Assembly: GCF_018736065.1 (NCBI RefSeq)
Contig: NZ_CP076128.1
Location: 62,001 to 126,000, forward strand
Origin: Flammeovirga kamogawensis
Lineage (GTDB): Bacteria > Bacteroidota > Bacteroidia > Cytophagales > Flammeovirgaceae
Direction: 5' to 3'
Length of the DNA: 64,000 bases
Numbering within the stretch: position 1 is the stretch's first letter; every line of letters starts with the position of its first letter. The translations under genes were made by a program, and so were the position numbers. Positions 54,222 to 63,153 of this stretch are shown here, piece after piece. Under the pieces are notes generated by a model that was not told where the DNA came from, did no database searches, and saw nothing but the letters and a program-made list of their open reading frames with translations.

Positions 54222-54773
54222 TTAGGCAGCCTTCTTATCAATAAAATTGATTGTAGCTTTGGGAGGGATAGAATAAAATGAATTTTGAATGACTTCTTTT
54301 TGTAGCCTACGCTCTTGTCGAACTTTCCTTTTCCATCTTAGATGTGCGTATAGAAATTGGTACAAAGGTCCATTGTCCATATAATGGAACATAATAAACC
54401 CATAATACAAGTTGTAAATTTTCTTTGGTCCTAATCGTCTCATTTTATAGTATGGACTGAAAATGTATTTATCCCTGTTGGCATCACTTAACCAATAAAT
54501 TTTAGTTCGGTCAGCATATAACGTATATTTTATTCTTTTATAATGGAATATAAAACTTCTCTTTTCGGTACTGCTTGCTAACTTTTTTCTTGCGATGGCT
54601 AATTTTTGGGCATACTCTGCCACGTATTTCCCATTAGGCATACTATTTCGTTTTAGTTCTCTATAAATGGTAGTCGTTGATACTTTTACTAAATGAGCAA
54701 TTCCTTTTATCCTAATCTTGGCAGCGAAGGCAACTTATAAGCGTACTCTTTGATGATAGGTTAAGTTTTTCAT
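54222..54773 (-). pseudogene. IS30-like transposase remnant with in-frame stop
   Basis: Reading from ATG at 54773 gives MKNLTYHQRVRL, a TAA stop at 54735-54737, then in the same frame a helix-turn-helix ('IKGIAHLVKVSTTTIYRELKRN') and 'KYVAEYAQKLA'. That matches the start of IS30-family transposases. After the HTH the frame runs on for about 90 residues (Tyr/Lys/Arg-rich) without any DDE catalytic motif and stops at 54222. The intact part from 54641 encodes 139 residues. It is probably a decayed element fragment; a repurposed HTH protein is less likely. Confidence 0.65.
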
Positions 54774-55133
54774 GAGTAAATTATTTTGAGTGTTAATAGT
54801 GTATTCGTTTTTTCTAAGTACTCGGTTACAATAAAAGCTGTTTTATAACATAAGTTAATGCGCGAAAAGGAAATGTGATGTTTAGATAAGCATAAAAAAG
54901 GAGTGCTAAAATTTATAATGAAACCTGATTTTGTAATGTAATTCATGTCGTTTTCATCATGAATTACCTTTTGATAAACGCATTCTGTTTGATTTCTGAT
55001 TCATATTCAATTATTAATTCTTAATTCTTCATCATCTAAAATTCTTTTTGATTAAATTTGCCGTTCGTAAAGAATTTATGGGCCTTGAAAGAGGACATTT
55101 ATTATAAATTATTTTTTCTGTAAAATTAAAAGC
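54774..55133. other. Gene-free stretch upstream of valS
   Basis: 360 nt with no supported gene. It contains a perfect 10-bp inverted repeat, GTAATTCATG (54938-54947) with CATGAATTAC (54958-54967), and a TAAATTTG -7-like element at 55053-55060 that may serve valS. I see no tRNA and no T-box. Confidence 0.5.
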
Positions 55134-57764
55134 ATGGAACTTGCGTCTAAGTACAATCCTCAAAATATAGAGGACAAATGGTATCAATTCTGGTTAGAAA
55201 ATAAATACTTCCACTCGGAGCCAAACCCTAATAAGAAGCCATTTACCGTCGTCATTCCACCGCCAAACGTAACTGGTGTACTTCATATGGGACACATGTT
55301 GAACAATACAATTCAAGATGTATTGGTTCGTCGTGCACGTATGAGAGGATTTGAAGCTTGTTGGGTACCAGGTACCGATCATGCCTCTATCGCTACAGAA
55401 GCGAAAGTGGTAAAAATGCTAAAAGAAGAGAAAAATATTGCCAAAAAAGACATTACACGTGATGAGTTCATGGGCTACGCGTGGGAATGGAAAGAAAAAT
55501 ATGGTGGTATTATTCTAGATCAGTTACAGAAATTAGGTGCTTCTTGCGATTGGGACCGTACTAAGTTCACAATGGACGAGGACATGTCGAAAGCTGTAAT
55601 TAAAGTTTTCGTAGATCTTTATAAGAAAGGTTGGGTGTACAGAGGTGCTCGTATGGTAAACTGGGATCCTGCAGGTAAGACTGCTCTTTCTGATGAAGAG
55701 GTAATCCACAAAGAAGTTAACTCAAAATTATATTACGTTAAATACCCAATTGTAGGTAAAGAAGGAGAGTTTGTAACTATTGCTACAACTCGTCCAGAAA
55801 CTATTCCTGCAGATGCTGGTATTTGTGTAAATCCTAACGATGAGCGTTTCAAGGATCTAATTGGTAAGAAAGTAATTGTACCAACAACAGATAGAGAAAT
55901 CCCTGTATTTGGTGATGATTACGTAGATATTGAATTTGGTACTGGCTGTTTAAAAGTAACTCCAGCTCACGATATTAATGATTACGAATTAGGCTTAAAG
56001 CACAACTTAGAAGTTATTGATATTATCGAAGAAGATGGTACTATTAACGCTAAAGCTGGTGCAAAATACGATGGTAAAGATCGTTTTGTCGTTCGTAAGG
56101 AAATTATTAAAGACTTAGAAGCTTCAGGAAACCTTGTTAAGGTAGAAGAACTTGTAAATAAAGTAGGTACGTCTGAAAGAACTGGTGCGGTAATCGAACC
56201 AAGAATTTCTACACAGTGGTTTGTTTCTATGAAAGAAATCTCTAAGCCTGCATTGGATAATGTAATGAATGACAACATTCAATTACACCCTGCTAAATTT
56301 AAGAATACTTACCGTCATTGGATGGAGAATGTAAAGGATTGGTGTATTTCTCGTCAGTTATGGTGGGGACAACAAATTCCTGCTTTCTACCTTCCAAATG
56401 GTGAATATGTAGTTGCAGAAACTTCTGAAGAAGCATTAGCATTAGCACAAGAAAAAGATCCATCTATTACATCTCTTGATCAATTGATACAAGATGAAGA
56501 TGTATTAGATACTTGGTTCTCTTCTTGGTTATGGCCAATTTCTGTATTCGATGGTATTACAAACCCAGAGAATGAGGAAATCAACTATTACTATCCAACA
56601 GACGATTTAGTAACGGGTCCAGATATTTTATTCTTCTGGGTAGCACGTATGATCATTGCTGGTTATGAGTGGAAAGGCGAATTACCATTTAAGAATGTAT
56701 ACTTAACTGGTATTGTTAGAGATGGTGAAGGACGTAAAATGTCTAAATCATTGGGTAACTCTCCAGATCCTTTAGATTTAATGAAAATCTATGGTGCAGA
56801 TGGTGTTCGTGTAGGTTTATTACTTTCTGCTGCTGCAGGTAACGACTTATTATTTGATGAGAAGTTATGTGAGCAAGGACGTAATTTTGCCAACAAAATA
56901 TGGAATGCTTTACGTTTAGTAAAAGGATTAGAAGTAACAGATGCTCCACAGCCGGAAGCGAATAAAATAGCTATCGATTGGTTCGAGTCTCGTTTTAATG
57001 CTGTTTTAGAAGAGGTTGATGCTAACTGTGATAAGTACAGATTATCAGATGCATTAATGTCTATCTATAAGTTGGTTTGGGACGATTTCTGTTCTTGGTA
57101 TTTAGAAATGATCAAGCCAGAATATGGTTCTCCAATAGATAAAGCTACTTTAGATGCAACGATTGGTTTCTTTGAGAAGATCATAAAACTTCTTCATCCA
57201 TTTATGCCATTCTTAACAGAAGAAATTTGGCATGTAATCGGAGACAGAAAAGAAGGTGAAGCATGTGTTGTAGCAGAATATCCTACAGTACAACCTTTTG
57301 ATGTTACTTTATTAGAACAAGCAGCTGCTGCATTTGATGTTATCTCTCAAGTAAGAAATGTAAGAAACCAAAAGCAAATTGGTCCTAAAGTACCTCTTCC
57401 TATGTCTGTAATGACAAAAGATACAACGGTATACGATCGTTTTGGTGGTATAATTACTAAACTTGCTAACCTTGAGTCGTTAACTATGGTTGATGCTGAA
57501 GTAGAAGGAGCAACTCAATTTGTATACAAATCAGATACTTGTTTTATAGATGTAGCTGATCAAATTGATGTTGAAGCAGAAAAAGAAAAAATGTCTAAGG
57601 AGTTAGAATATACTAAAGGTTTTATTGCTTCTGTAGAAAAGAAATTATCTAACGAACGTTTTGTAGCAAATGCTCCTGAAGCAGTTGTTGCAAAAGAACG
57701 TCAGAAAATGGCTGATGCGGAAAGTAAAATCAAAGTATTGGAAGATGCATTAGCAAAACTCTAA
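55134..57764 (+). CDS. valS: Valyl-tRNA synthetase
   Basis: 876 residues. Class I synthetase with the HIGH-type motif HMGH at 51-54 in PPPNVTGVLHMGHML, a CP1 editing domain (TTRPETIPAD), the KMSKS motif at about 535-539, a helical anticodon-binding domain, and a C-terminal coiled coil (about 810-876). It charges tRNA-Val. Length and motifs are complete. Its promoter lies in the gene-poor region after the IS30 remnant. Confidence 0.98.
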   Translation: MELASKYNPQNIEDKWYQFWLENKYFHSEPNPNKKPFTVVIPPPNVTGVLHMGHMLNNTIQDVLVRRARMRGFEACWVPGTDHASIATEAKVVKMLKEEKNIAKKDITRDEFMGYAWEWKEKYGGIILDQLQKLGASCDWDRTKFTMDEDMSKAVIKVFVDLYKKGWVYRGARMVNWDPAGKTALSDEEVIHKEVNSKLYYVKYPIVGKEGEFVTIATTRPETIPADAGICVNPNDERFKDLIGKKVIVPTTDREIPVFGDDYVDIEFGTGCLKVTPAHDINDYELGLKHNLEVIDIIEEDGTINAKAGAKYDGKDRFVVRKEIIKDLEASGNLVKVEELVNKVGTSERTGAVIEPRISTQWFVSMKEISKPALDNVMNDNIQLHPAKFKNTYRHWMENVKDWCISRQLWWGQQIPAFYLPNGEYVVAETSEEALALAQEKDPSITSLDQLIQDEDVLDTWFSSWLWPISVFDGITNPENEEINYYYPTDDLVTGPDILFFWVARMIIAGYEWKGELPFKNVYLTGIVRDGEGRKMSKSLGNSPDPLDLMKIYGADGVRVGLLLSAAAGNDLLFDEKLCEQGRNFANKIWNALRLVKGLEVTDAPQPEANKIAIDWFESRFNAVLEEVDANCDKYRLSDALMSIYKLVWDDFCSWYLEMIKPEYGSPIDKATLDATIGFFEKIIKLLHPFMPFLTEEIWHVIGDRKEGEACVVAEYPTVQPFDVTLLEQAAAAFDVISQVRNVRNQKQIGPKVPLPMSVMTKDTTVYDRFGGIITKLANLESLTMVDAEVEGATQFVYKSDTCFIDVADQIDVEAEKEKMSKELEYTKGFIASVEKKLSNERFVANAPEAVVAKERQKMADAESKIKVLEDALAKL

Positions 57765-57783
57765 AGAGAAAATACTTATATTT

Positions 57784-57815
57784 AAAGGCGATCGTGTAAA
57801 GCGATTGCCTTTTTT
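57784..57815 (+). terminator. Hairpin terminator after valS
   Basis: AAAGGCGATCG pairs with CGATTGCCTTT (11 bp, one wobble), then a T run. Confidence 0.85.
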
Positions 57816-57853
57816 AATGACTTTATTGTATACAGATACCTTATTTTACTTGA

Positions 57854-58657
57854 ATGAGAAAGTTCAATAGCACAATCCATTTTATTTCTACTCTTACTAT
57901 ATTATTCTTAGTAGGATGTCAGCCTAAAACAGTTACTACTACGGATTCTAATAAAAGCTCTTCTTTAGATATCCACAATTTAAATTACAAATACCTCTCT
58001 ACAAAAGGGAAATTAGAATTCGATTCTCCTGCAAAAGACATGAAACTTTCTGTAGATACTCGAATTGAAAAAGATACAAAAATGTGGATGTCTATGCGTG
58101 TAGCAAAGATTGAAGGGTTGAGAGTGCTTGCTACAAAAGATAGTGTTTTTGCATTAATGAAAATGGAAAAAGAAGCTTATGCATTAAGTTATGACGATGT
58201 CGAATTACTTTTAGGGACACGAATTGACTACGATTTATTACAGTCTATTTTTACAGGTGATTTACCTTCTACTTTTGAAGATGGTAAATTAAAAATGGAT
58301 GACGATAACTTTTTACTAACGTTAAAAGGGAAAGGTATTGAGTCTATTGCATTAATTAGTAGAACATCTCAAAAGCTAGAAAAAATAGCGGTATCTCTAC
58401 GTAAGGAAAAGAAGATTGCTATTATAGATTATATGGATTTTAAGGCTGTGAATGAAGCATCATCTCAAATTGCACCTTATCATTCAGTAGTTAAAATAGG
58501 CACGGGGACAGCCGATAATTTACAAGAAGCAACAACTGTAGATATTATTTTTTCTAGAATTCAACTTGAAGAAGAAGCACAGAAAATGCCATTTAAAATA
58601 CCTTCAAAGTATAAATTAAAAGGCAGGGCCGATTTAGAAATGGATCTAAAAAAATAA
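57854..58657 (+). CDS. DUF4292 lipoprotein
   Basis: 267 residues with a lipobox FLVGC (Cys22). It has the DUF4292 pattern: 'KYLSTKGKLEFDSPAKDMKLSVDTRIEKDTKMWMSMRVAKIEGLRVLATKDSVF' in the beta-sheet region and a 'GKLKMDDDNFLLTL' centre. The fold is probably LolB-like; a lipid or lipoprotein chaperone role is inference. It is convergent with lpxB, with a long hairpin between. Confidence 0.88.
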   Translation: MRKFNSTIHFISTLTILFLVGCQPKTVTTTDSNKSSSLDIHNLNYKYLSTKGKLEFDSPAKDMKLSVDTRIEKDTKMWMSMRVAKIEGLRVLATKDSVFALMKMEKEAYALSYDDVELLLGTRIDYDLLQSIFTGDLPSTFEDGKLKMDDDNFLLTLKGKGIESIALISRTSQKLEKIAVSLRKEKKIAIIDYMDFKAVNEASSQIAPYHSVVKIGTGTADNLQEATTVDIIFSRIQLEEEAQKMPFKIPSKYKLKGRADLEMDLKK

Positions 58658-58699
58658 AAAAAAGAGTGAAGACTTTAATTAATCTTCACTCTTTTTTTT
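58656..58699. terminator. Bidirectional terminator between the DUF4292 gene and lpxB
   Basis: A 17-bp perfect stem (58656-58672 with 58683-58699, core GAGTGAAGA/TCTTCACTC) with A and T runs on either side. Confidence 0.92.
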
Positions 58700-58714
58700 A
58701 TCTCATTTATAGTA

Positions 58715-59842
58715 TTAGAACTTCTGTTCAGGTACTCCTTCTGTAAGGTATTTGTACATAAGGTTTGCAGCTTTTTTGGAAGTGCCCTCAGTATCTATTT
58801 TTGCTTTCATTTCTGCATAATCAGAAAGTATTTTTTCTCTTTTAGTAGTTAAAGTATACTCCAATTCTTCTTCTAATCTTTCTGTAGTAAAGTCTTTCTG
58901 AATAAGTTCTTTTACTACTTCTTTATCTGCAATTAGATTTACTAACGAGATAAACTTCACTTTAATTAAAGCTTTAACAATACTGTAAGTTACCGTACTA
59001 GTTCTATAACAGACTACTTGAGGTACATCAAATAAAGCTGTTTCTAATGTTGCCGTACCAGATGTAACTACTGCAGATGTAGCATGAGTAAGTAAATCAT
59101 AAGTTTGATTGAAGATAACTTTTACACCAAGTGCTTTGGCTTCATCGTATAAATTTGCGGGTAAGTTCTCAACACCTGCAATTATAAACTGATATTCATT
59201 ACTGTATTTAGGAATAATAGTAAGCATTGTATTCATGATAGCGCTTACTTCCTGAAACCTACTACCAGGTAATATGGCAATAATCTTTTTATCAGGGTTA
59301 ATATTGTTGTCTGTAAAGAATGATGGAGAAGGAGTAAACTGTTTAATAGCATCAAACAAAGGATTACCCACATAATCTACATCATAATCAAACTTTTTAT
59401 AGAATGCCTTCTCAAAGTGCATGATTACGAACATTCTATCCACTACTTTTCTAATTCTTTTGGCTCTGTTCTGGTTCCAAGCCCAAACTTTAGGTGATAT
59501 GTAATAGAAAACTTTTGTTCCTCTAGGTTTTACATATTTTGCAATTTTGAGGTTAAACCCAGAAAAATCAACCAAAATAACAACATCAGGTTTCCAGCAT
59601 AAGATATCTTTCTTACACTCATTTAAGTAACGGTAAATAGGAACTAAGTTTTTTGCTACTTCAAGGAACCCCATGAAGGAGATGTCTGCATAATGATGAA
59701 TCATCGTTCCGCCAACTTTTTGCATTTCTTCTCCACCCCAAAAACGAAATTCAGCATCAGGATCCTTTACAAGAATCTCCTTCATTAAATTTGAAGCATG
59801 TAAATCTCCTGATTTTTCTCCTGCTATTAAATAGTATTTCAT
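58715..59842 (-). CDS. lpxB: Lipid-A-disaccharide synthase
   Basis: 375 residues, family GT19. N-terminal AGEKSGDLHASNL, 'DISFMGFLEV', 'VILVDFSGFNLKIA', 'YYISPKVWAWNQNRAKRI' and 'GNPLFDAI' are clear LpxB blocks. It joins UDP-diacylglucosamine and lipid X to the lipid A disaccharide at the inner membrane. The PTPS-like gene lies 106 nt upstream but ends in its own terminator, so the two are probably separate transcription units. Confidence 0.96.
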   Translation of the reverse strand: MKYYLIAGEKSGDLHASNLMKEILVKDPDAEFRFWGGEEMQKVGGTMIHHYADISFMGFLEVAKNLVPIYRYLNECKKDILCWKPDVVILVDFSGFNLKIAKYVKPRGTKVFYYISPKVWAWNQNRAKRIRKVVDRMFVIMHFEKAFYKKFDYDVDYVGNPLFDAIKQFTPSPSFFTDNNINPDKKIIAILPGSRFQEVSAIMNTMLTIIPKYSNEYQFIIAGVENLPANLYDEAKALGVKVIFNQTYDLLTHATSAVVTSGTATLETALFDVPQVVCYRTSTVTYSIVKALIKVKFISLVNLIADKEVVKELIQKDFTTERLEEELEYTLTTKREKILSDYAEMKAKIDTEGTSKKAANLMYKYLTEGVPEQKF

Positions 59843-59891
59843 CTTTTAAAAGGTAATTTGATTAAAAAGTTGTTGTGTACTAGAACAAAAA

Positions 59892-59922
59892 TAAAAAAAG
59901 GATGCCTATTAAAAGCATCCTT
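59892..59922 (-). terminator. Hairpin terminator after the PTPS-like gene
   Basis: AAAGGATGC (59896-59904) pairs with GCATCCTTT (59914-59922); on the minus strand a T run follows. It lies 26 nt after the stop codon. Confidence 0.82.
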
Positions 59923-59948
59923 TCTAAAATATCGTACTAATTTCTGAA

Positions 59949-60368
59949 TTATTCTCCGTAGTACTGCACGAAATTTTTTCTAGTTTCGTGTAATTCAATA
60001 CAATGTAAATCAGCATTAGGTGCAAACTCTTTTACTTTTGGAGCAAGAATTTTCCAGAATTCAATTGCCAAAGTTTCGCAGCTTGTCATTTTATCCTTTA
60101 AGAAGTCAACATCTAGATTTAAGTTTTTATGGTCAACTTTATCTATGATGAATTCATTCATGATTTTACCCAAGTCCTTCATATTCATTACATATCCTGT
60201 GTCAGGATCAGGAAGTCCCTTCACTGTAACCAACATTTCGAAGTTATGACCATGCCAATTCTCATTTGCACAAGGACCAAAAAAATCTTCATTTTGTTCT
60301 TTTGTCCATTTCGGATTATACAACTTGTGAGCTGCATTGAAGAACTCGCGTCTGTTTATGTAAATCAT
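59949..60368 (-). CDS. 6-pyruvoyl-tetrahydropterin synthase (PTPS-II-like)
   Basis: 139 residues. Zinc ligands His14, His39, His41 with catalytic Cys33 in FFGPCANENWHGHNF: the spacing C-x5-HGH is that of animal-type PTPS, not QueD (C-x3-HGH). The C-terminal HETRKNFVQYYGE also resembles the animal enzyme. It should convert dihydroneopterin triphosphate to 6-pyruvoyl-tetrahydropterin, implying biopterin-type cofactor synthesis. A true QueD homologue is also present at 45372-45728. No sepiapterin reductase is seen nearby. Confidence 0.88.
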   Translation of the reverse strand: MIYINRREFFNAAHKLYNPKWTKEQNEDFFGPCANENWHGHNFEMLVTVKGLPDPDTGYVMNMKDLGKIMNEFIIDKVDHKNLNLDVDFLKDKMTSCETLAIEFWKILAPKVKEFAPNADLHCIELHETRKNFVQYYGE

Positions 60369-60442
60369 AGTTTATAAATTTGAAGTTGCAAAAATAACAA
60401 CTTCAACAATATGAGCTACTTTTAAGTTTAAAATAATTCGTT

Positions 60443-61972
60443 TTATTCTATATGATTAACAGAATCAGCCTTAGAAAGTACAGAAAACTGATAAATAGAC
60501 CTTAATAAATCTGCTGTTGCACTAACAGTTACCTTTCTCATATCTTTAAGATGATCTGTATGTTGAGGTGTATGTAACATATTTATAGAATCTTTATCTA
60601 AAAGTATAAATGCTATATCTTTCTTAGCAGTCGAAAGTTCTTTTTCACTATCTAGAATACTAATTCTATAAATATCTTTTTCGCCATAACCACCTTTTCT
60701 TGCAGATGAATAATAAGCATGTCTTCCATTTGCTCTAATCATGAAGTATACATCATCATATGGTGAATTTATAGGTGTTCCTAAATTTTCTGGAGTACTC
60801 CAATTTCCTTGAAAATCTCTAGTTGATTTAAAAACATCGTACCCACCCATAGAATTATGTCCTCTTGAACTAAAATATAATGTATTCCCATCTCTTGAAA
60901 GAGCAACACCTTCTTCATCATGAGCTGTGTTGATTGTTTCTCCAAGAGAAGTAGCCTCGCCCCATTTTCCATTTTTATCTTTAATAGACATCATAACATC
61001 TAAACCGCCTATAGAAAGGTCTTCTCTGTTACTTACAAAATAAAGCGTATCCATTGTGTAATTTAAACAAGCAGAGGTTTCTACTGACAGTGTAGTATTT
61101 ATCTGTGAAGGTAATTTTTTTGGTTTACTCCAAGAAGTATCTTCTTTTATAGATAACAATAAATCACCATCTCTATAAATTATCATTTCAGACCCATCCA
61201 TAGAAATAGAAACTGTTGCTGAATGATCATCCGTATTCATTGGAATAGGGTAGGGTGTAGCCCAATTTACGTAATCACTTCTATGAGAGTGATAGATGTT
61301 TTCCGTAAGGTGTGTTAAGATATCTGGATTGTCTGTTCTAAACTCATGACGCCTACTTGTAAAATAAAGGTCATCTTCTACAGCATCTACTAAAGGGCAA
61401 AAATCAGAATATTTTGAGTTGACTTCTGGACCTAGGTTCTTTATAATGATATGCTCATTTGGAAAGTCATAAAATGTTCTTGCATACTGGCATTCTTTTA
61501 TCTTTTTATCAATGACTTCATATTTAGAAGAGTCTAATGCATTGTAACTTTTATGGTAGTACTTGATTGCTTCATTCCATTTCTCATCAAATTGATAAGC
61601 CCTTCCTAAGTCATAAAAAAGATCGCTAGAAATAGTTTCATTTAATTGTAACGCTTTTTCGAGGTAGAATACAGCATCAGCTTTTTGTTCTGTTACCGAA
61701 GCCAAAAAACATTGTCCAATTTTAATATTAATGCTTCCTTCTTCACTAATAAAGTCGTAGGCACCCATATAGTACTTAAAAGCTTCATCGGGTTGATCTA
61801 GTTCATAAAAGAGACTGTCTCCTAAGCGGACAAGCTCTCTTACAAAAACCATGTTATCATCAATAATAGCAAAAGAGCTTTCTGTACTTGTAATAGTATC
61901 TGGTACTATTTCTTGTGCAAAAGAATGTGTAGATATAATAAGAATTATTAAACTGTAAATAATTTTTTTCAT
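60443..61972 (-). CDS. TPR / PD40 beta-propeller exported protein
   Basis: 509 residues. The signal peptide (1-20, ending SFAQ) is followed by TPR-like helices (about 40-165) and PD40/WD40-like repeats (about 185-440, with 'GNTLYFSSRGHNSMGGYDVFKS' and 'LYFVSNREDLSIGGLDVM'). A short C-terminal tail has no OmpA domain, unlike the protein at 7529-9751. Such proteins occur in type IX secretion and outer-membrane assembly neighbourhoods; the role is not proven. It lies 15 nt after the TPR gene, in an operon with it. Confidence 0.85.
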   Translation of the reverse strand: MKKIIYSLIILIISTHSFAQEIVPDTITSTESSFAIIDDNMVFVRELVRLGDSLFYELDQPDEAFKYYMGAYDFISEEGSINIKIGQCFLASVTEQKADAVFYLEKALQLNETISSDLFYDLGRAYQFDEKWNEAIKYYHKSYNALDSSKYEVIDKKIKECQYARTFYDFPNEHIIIKNLGPEVNSKYSDFCPLVDAVEDDLYFTSRRHEFRTDNPDILTHLTENIYHSHRSDYVNWATPYPIPMNTDDHSATVSISMDGSEMIIYRDGDLLLSIKEDTSWSKPKKLPSQINTTLSVETSACLNYTMDTLYFVSNREDLSIGGLDVMMSIKDKNGKWGEATSLGETINTAHDEEGVALSRDGNTLYFSSRGHNSMGGYDVFKSTRDFQGNWSTPENLGTPINSPYDDVYFMIRANGRHAYYSSARKGGYGEKDIYRISILDSEKELSTAKKDIAFILLDKDSINMLHTPQHTDHLKDMRKVTVSATADLLRSIYQFSVLSKADSVNHIE

Positions 61973-61987
61973 TGTGATAGAGGTTAA

Positions 61988-63034
61988 TTATTGACAAGTT
62001 TTTTGAGTGTATTCTTCACCTTGTAGATCACCTAATTCTGCTGCTTTATTCCAATCCGAACAAGCACCATTATCATCATGTTTTCTTTCTTTGATATTTC
62101 CTCTTGTAATATATGCTTTAGCAAAGTAAGGGTAGTGATCTAATAACCTATTTATATCCGTCATACTTCCGTCGTAATCTCCTAGTATGTATCGTGTTAC
62201 AGCCCTGTTGTTTAAAGCTTCTTTCGGTTCAAATTGGTCATGCTCAATAGAACTAGTAAAATCTTGTTCTGCTTGTTGATAGTCTTCGTAATTTAGATAA
62301 ATTAAGCCTCTATTGTTATATGCGTCAGCATAGGTACTATCATAGAATATAGCTCTATTAAAATCATCAAAAGCCATTGAATAATTTTTCATGGCTTCGT
62401 AAACAATCCCTCTATGATTGTAGCAAACAGACATGTGTGGAGCTAAAATTAGCGCTTTTGTAAAACAGTCTTTTGCTTTATTAAAGTTGTGGTTTTTATA
62501 ATAAAGAGTACCCATGTCGTGCCATGTTATAGGGCTTTCTGGGTTGGCAACAGTTATTTCGTCTAAAGCATCTATTGTTAAAGCATTTGCACCAATATAA
62601 TAGTAGCATTGCGCTTTTCTCCAAAGAGCGTCTATATGTTTGGGTTGGAGGTGAATTACACTATCAAAATCTGCAATCGCATTTAAAAAATCTTTCTCTA
62701 AATAATAAGAAATACCTCTATGGTAGAAAATATCTATTTTTTTCTTGTGGTCTAAGTGTAATGCTTTTGTGAAATCAGATTGTGCACTCTTATAGGCCCC
62801 CATGTCACATTTTAACTTACCTCTTGTAAATAATGCGTCTTTATTGTTTTTGTCTTTTTGCAAAACATTATTAACAGTAAAGAGCATACGGTACTTATCA
62901 TCTTTTTTATTAAGATGTGTAGTAACGGAAGTTGTAGGGTAATCTGTAATTTGTGAAAAACAACAGCTGTTTGTTGAACAGAATGTTACTAGGAAAAGTA
63001 GTGTAAATAGTTTAAAGAAGTAGAGTGTGTTCAT
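61988..63034 (-). CDS. Secreted TPR protein
   Basis: 348 residues with a signal peptide (about 1-28; several Cys around 19-25 and an end near SQ). At least eight tetratricopeptide repeats follow (about 45-335), such as 'ADAYNNRGLIYLNYEDYQQAEQDF', a protein-protein interaction scaffold. The C-terminus ends 'EEYTQKTCQ'. It lies 119 nt downstream of the PorV-like gene and 15 nt upstream of the PD40 gene, so the three may act together at the outer membrane. Confidence 0.88.
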   Translation of the reverse strand: MNTLYFFKLFTLLFLVTFCSTNSCCFSQITDYPTTSVTTHLNKKDDKYRMLFTVNNVLQKDKNNKDALFTRGKLKCDMGAYKSAQSDFTKALHLDHKKKIDIFYHRGISYYLEKDFLNAIADFDSVIHLQPKHIDALWRKAQCYYYIGANALTIDALDEITVANPESPITWHDMGTLYYKNHNFNKAKDCFTKALILAPHMSVCYNHRGIVYEAMKNYSMAFDDFNRAIFYDSTYADAYNNRGLIYLNYEDYQQAEQDFTSSIEHDQFEPKEALNNRAVTRYILGDYDGSMTDINRLLDHYPYFAKAYITRGNIKERKHDDNGACSDWNKAAELGDLQGEEYTQKTCQ

Positions 63035-63153
63035 TAAAAAGTAATAGCCATAAATTTAGTATTATTGACATTTTACTCAATAATTATCGGATAATCAAAT
63101 AAGTATAAAAATTTATTGTTTAAATGTAGGCTATTTGTGTTGTATCGCAAGAA

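Noticed and set aside
55000-55133. T-box or other tRNA-responsive leader before valS
   Set aside because: No T-box specifier, NCCA-like bulge or terminator/antiterminator pair is visible, and T-boxes are not expected in this phylum.
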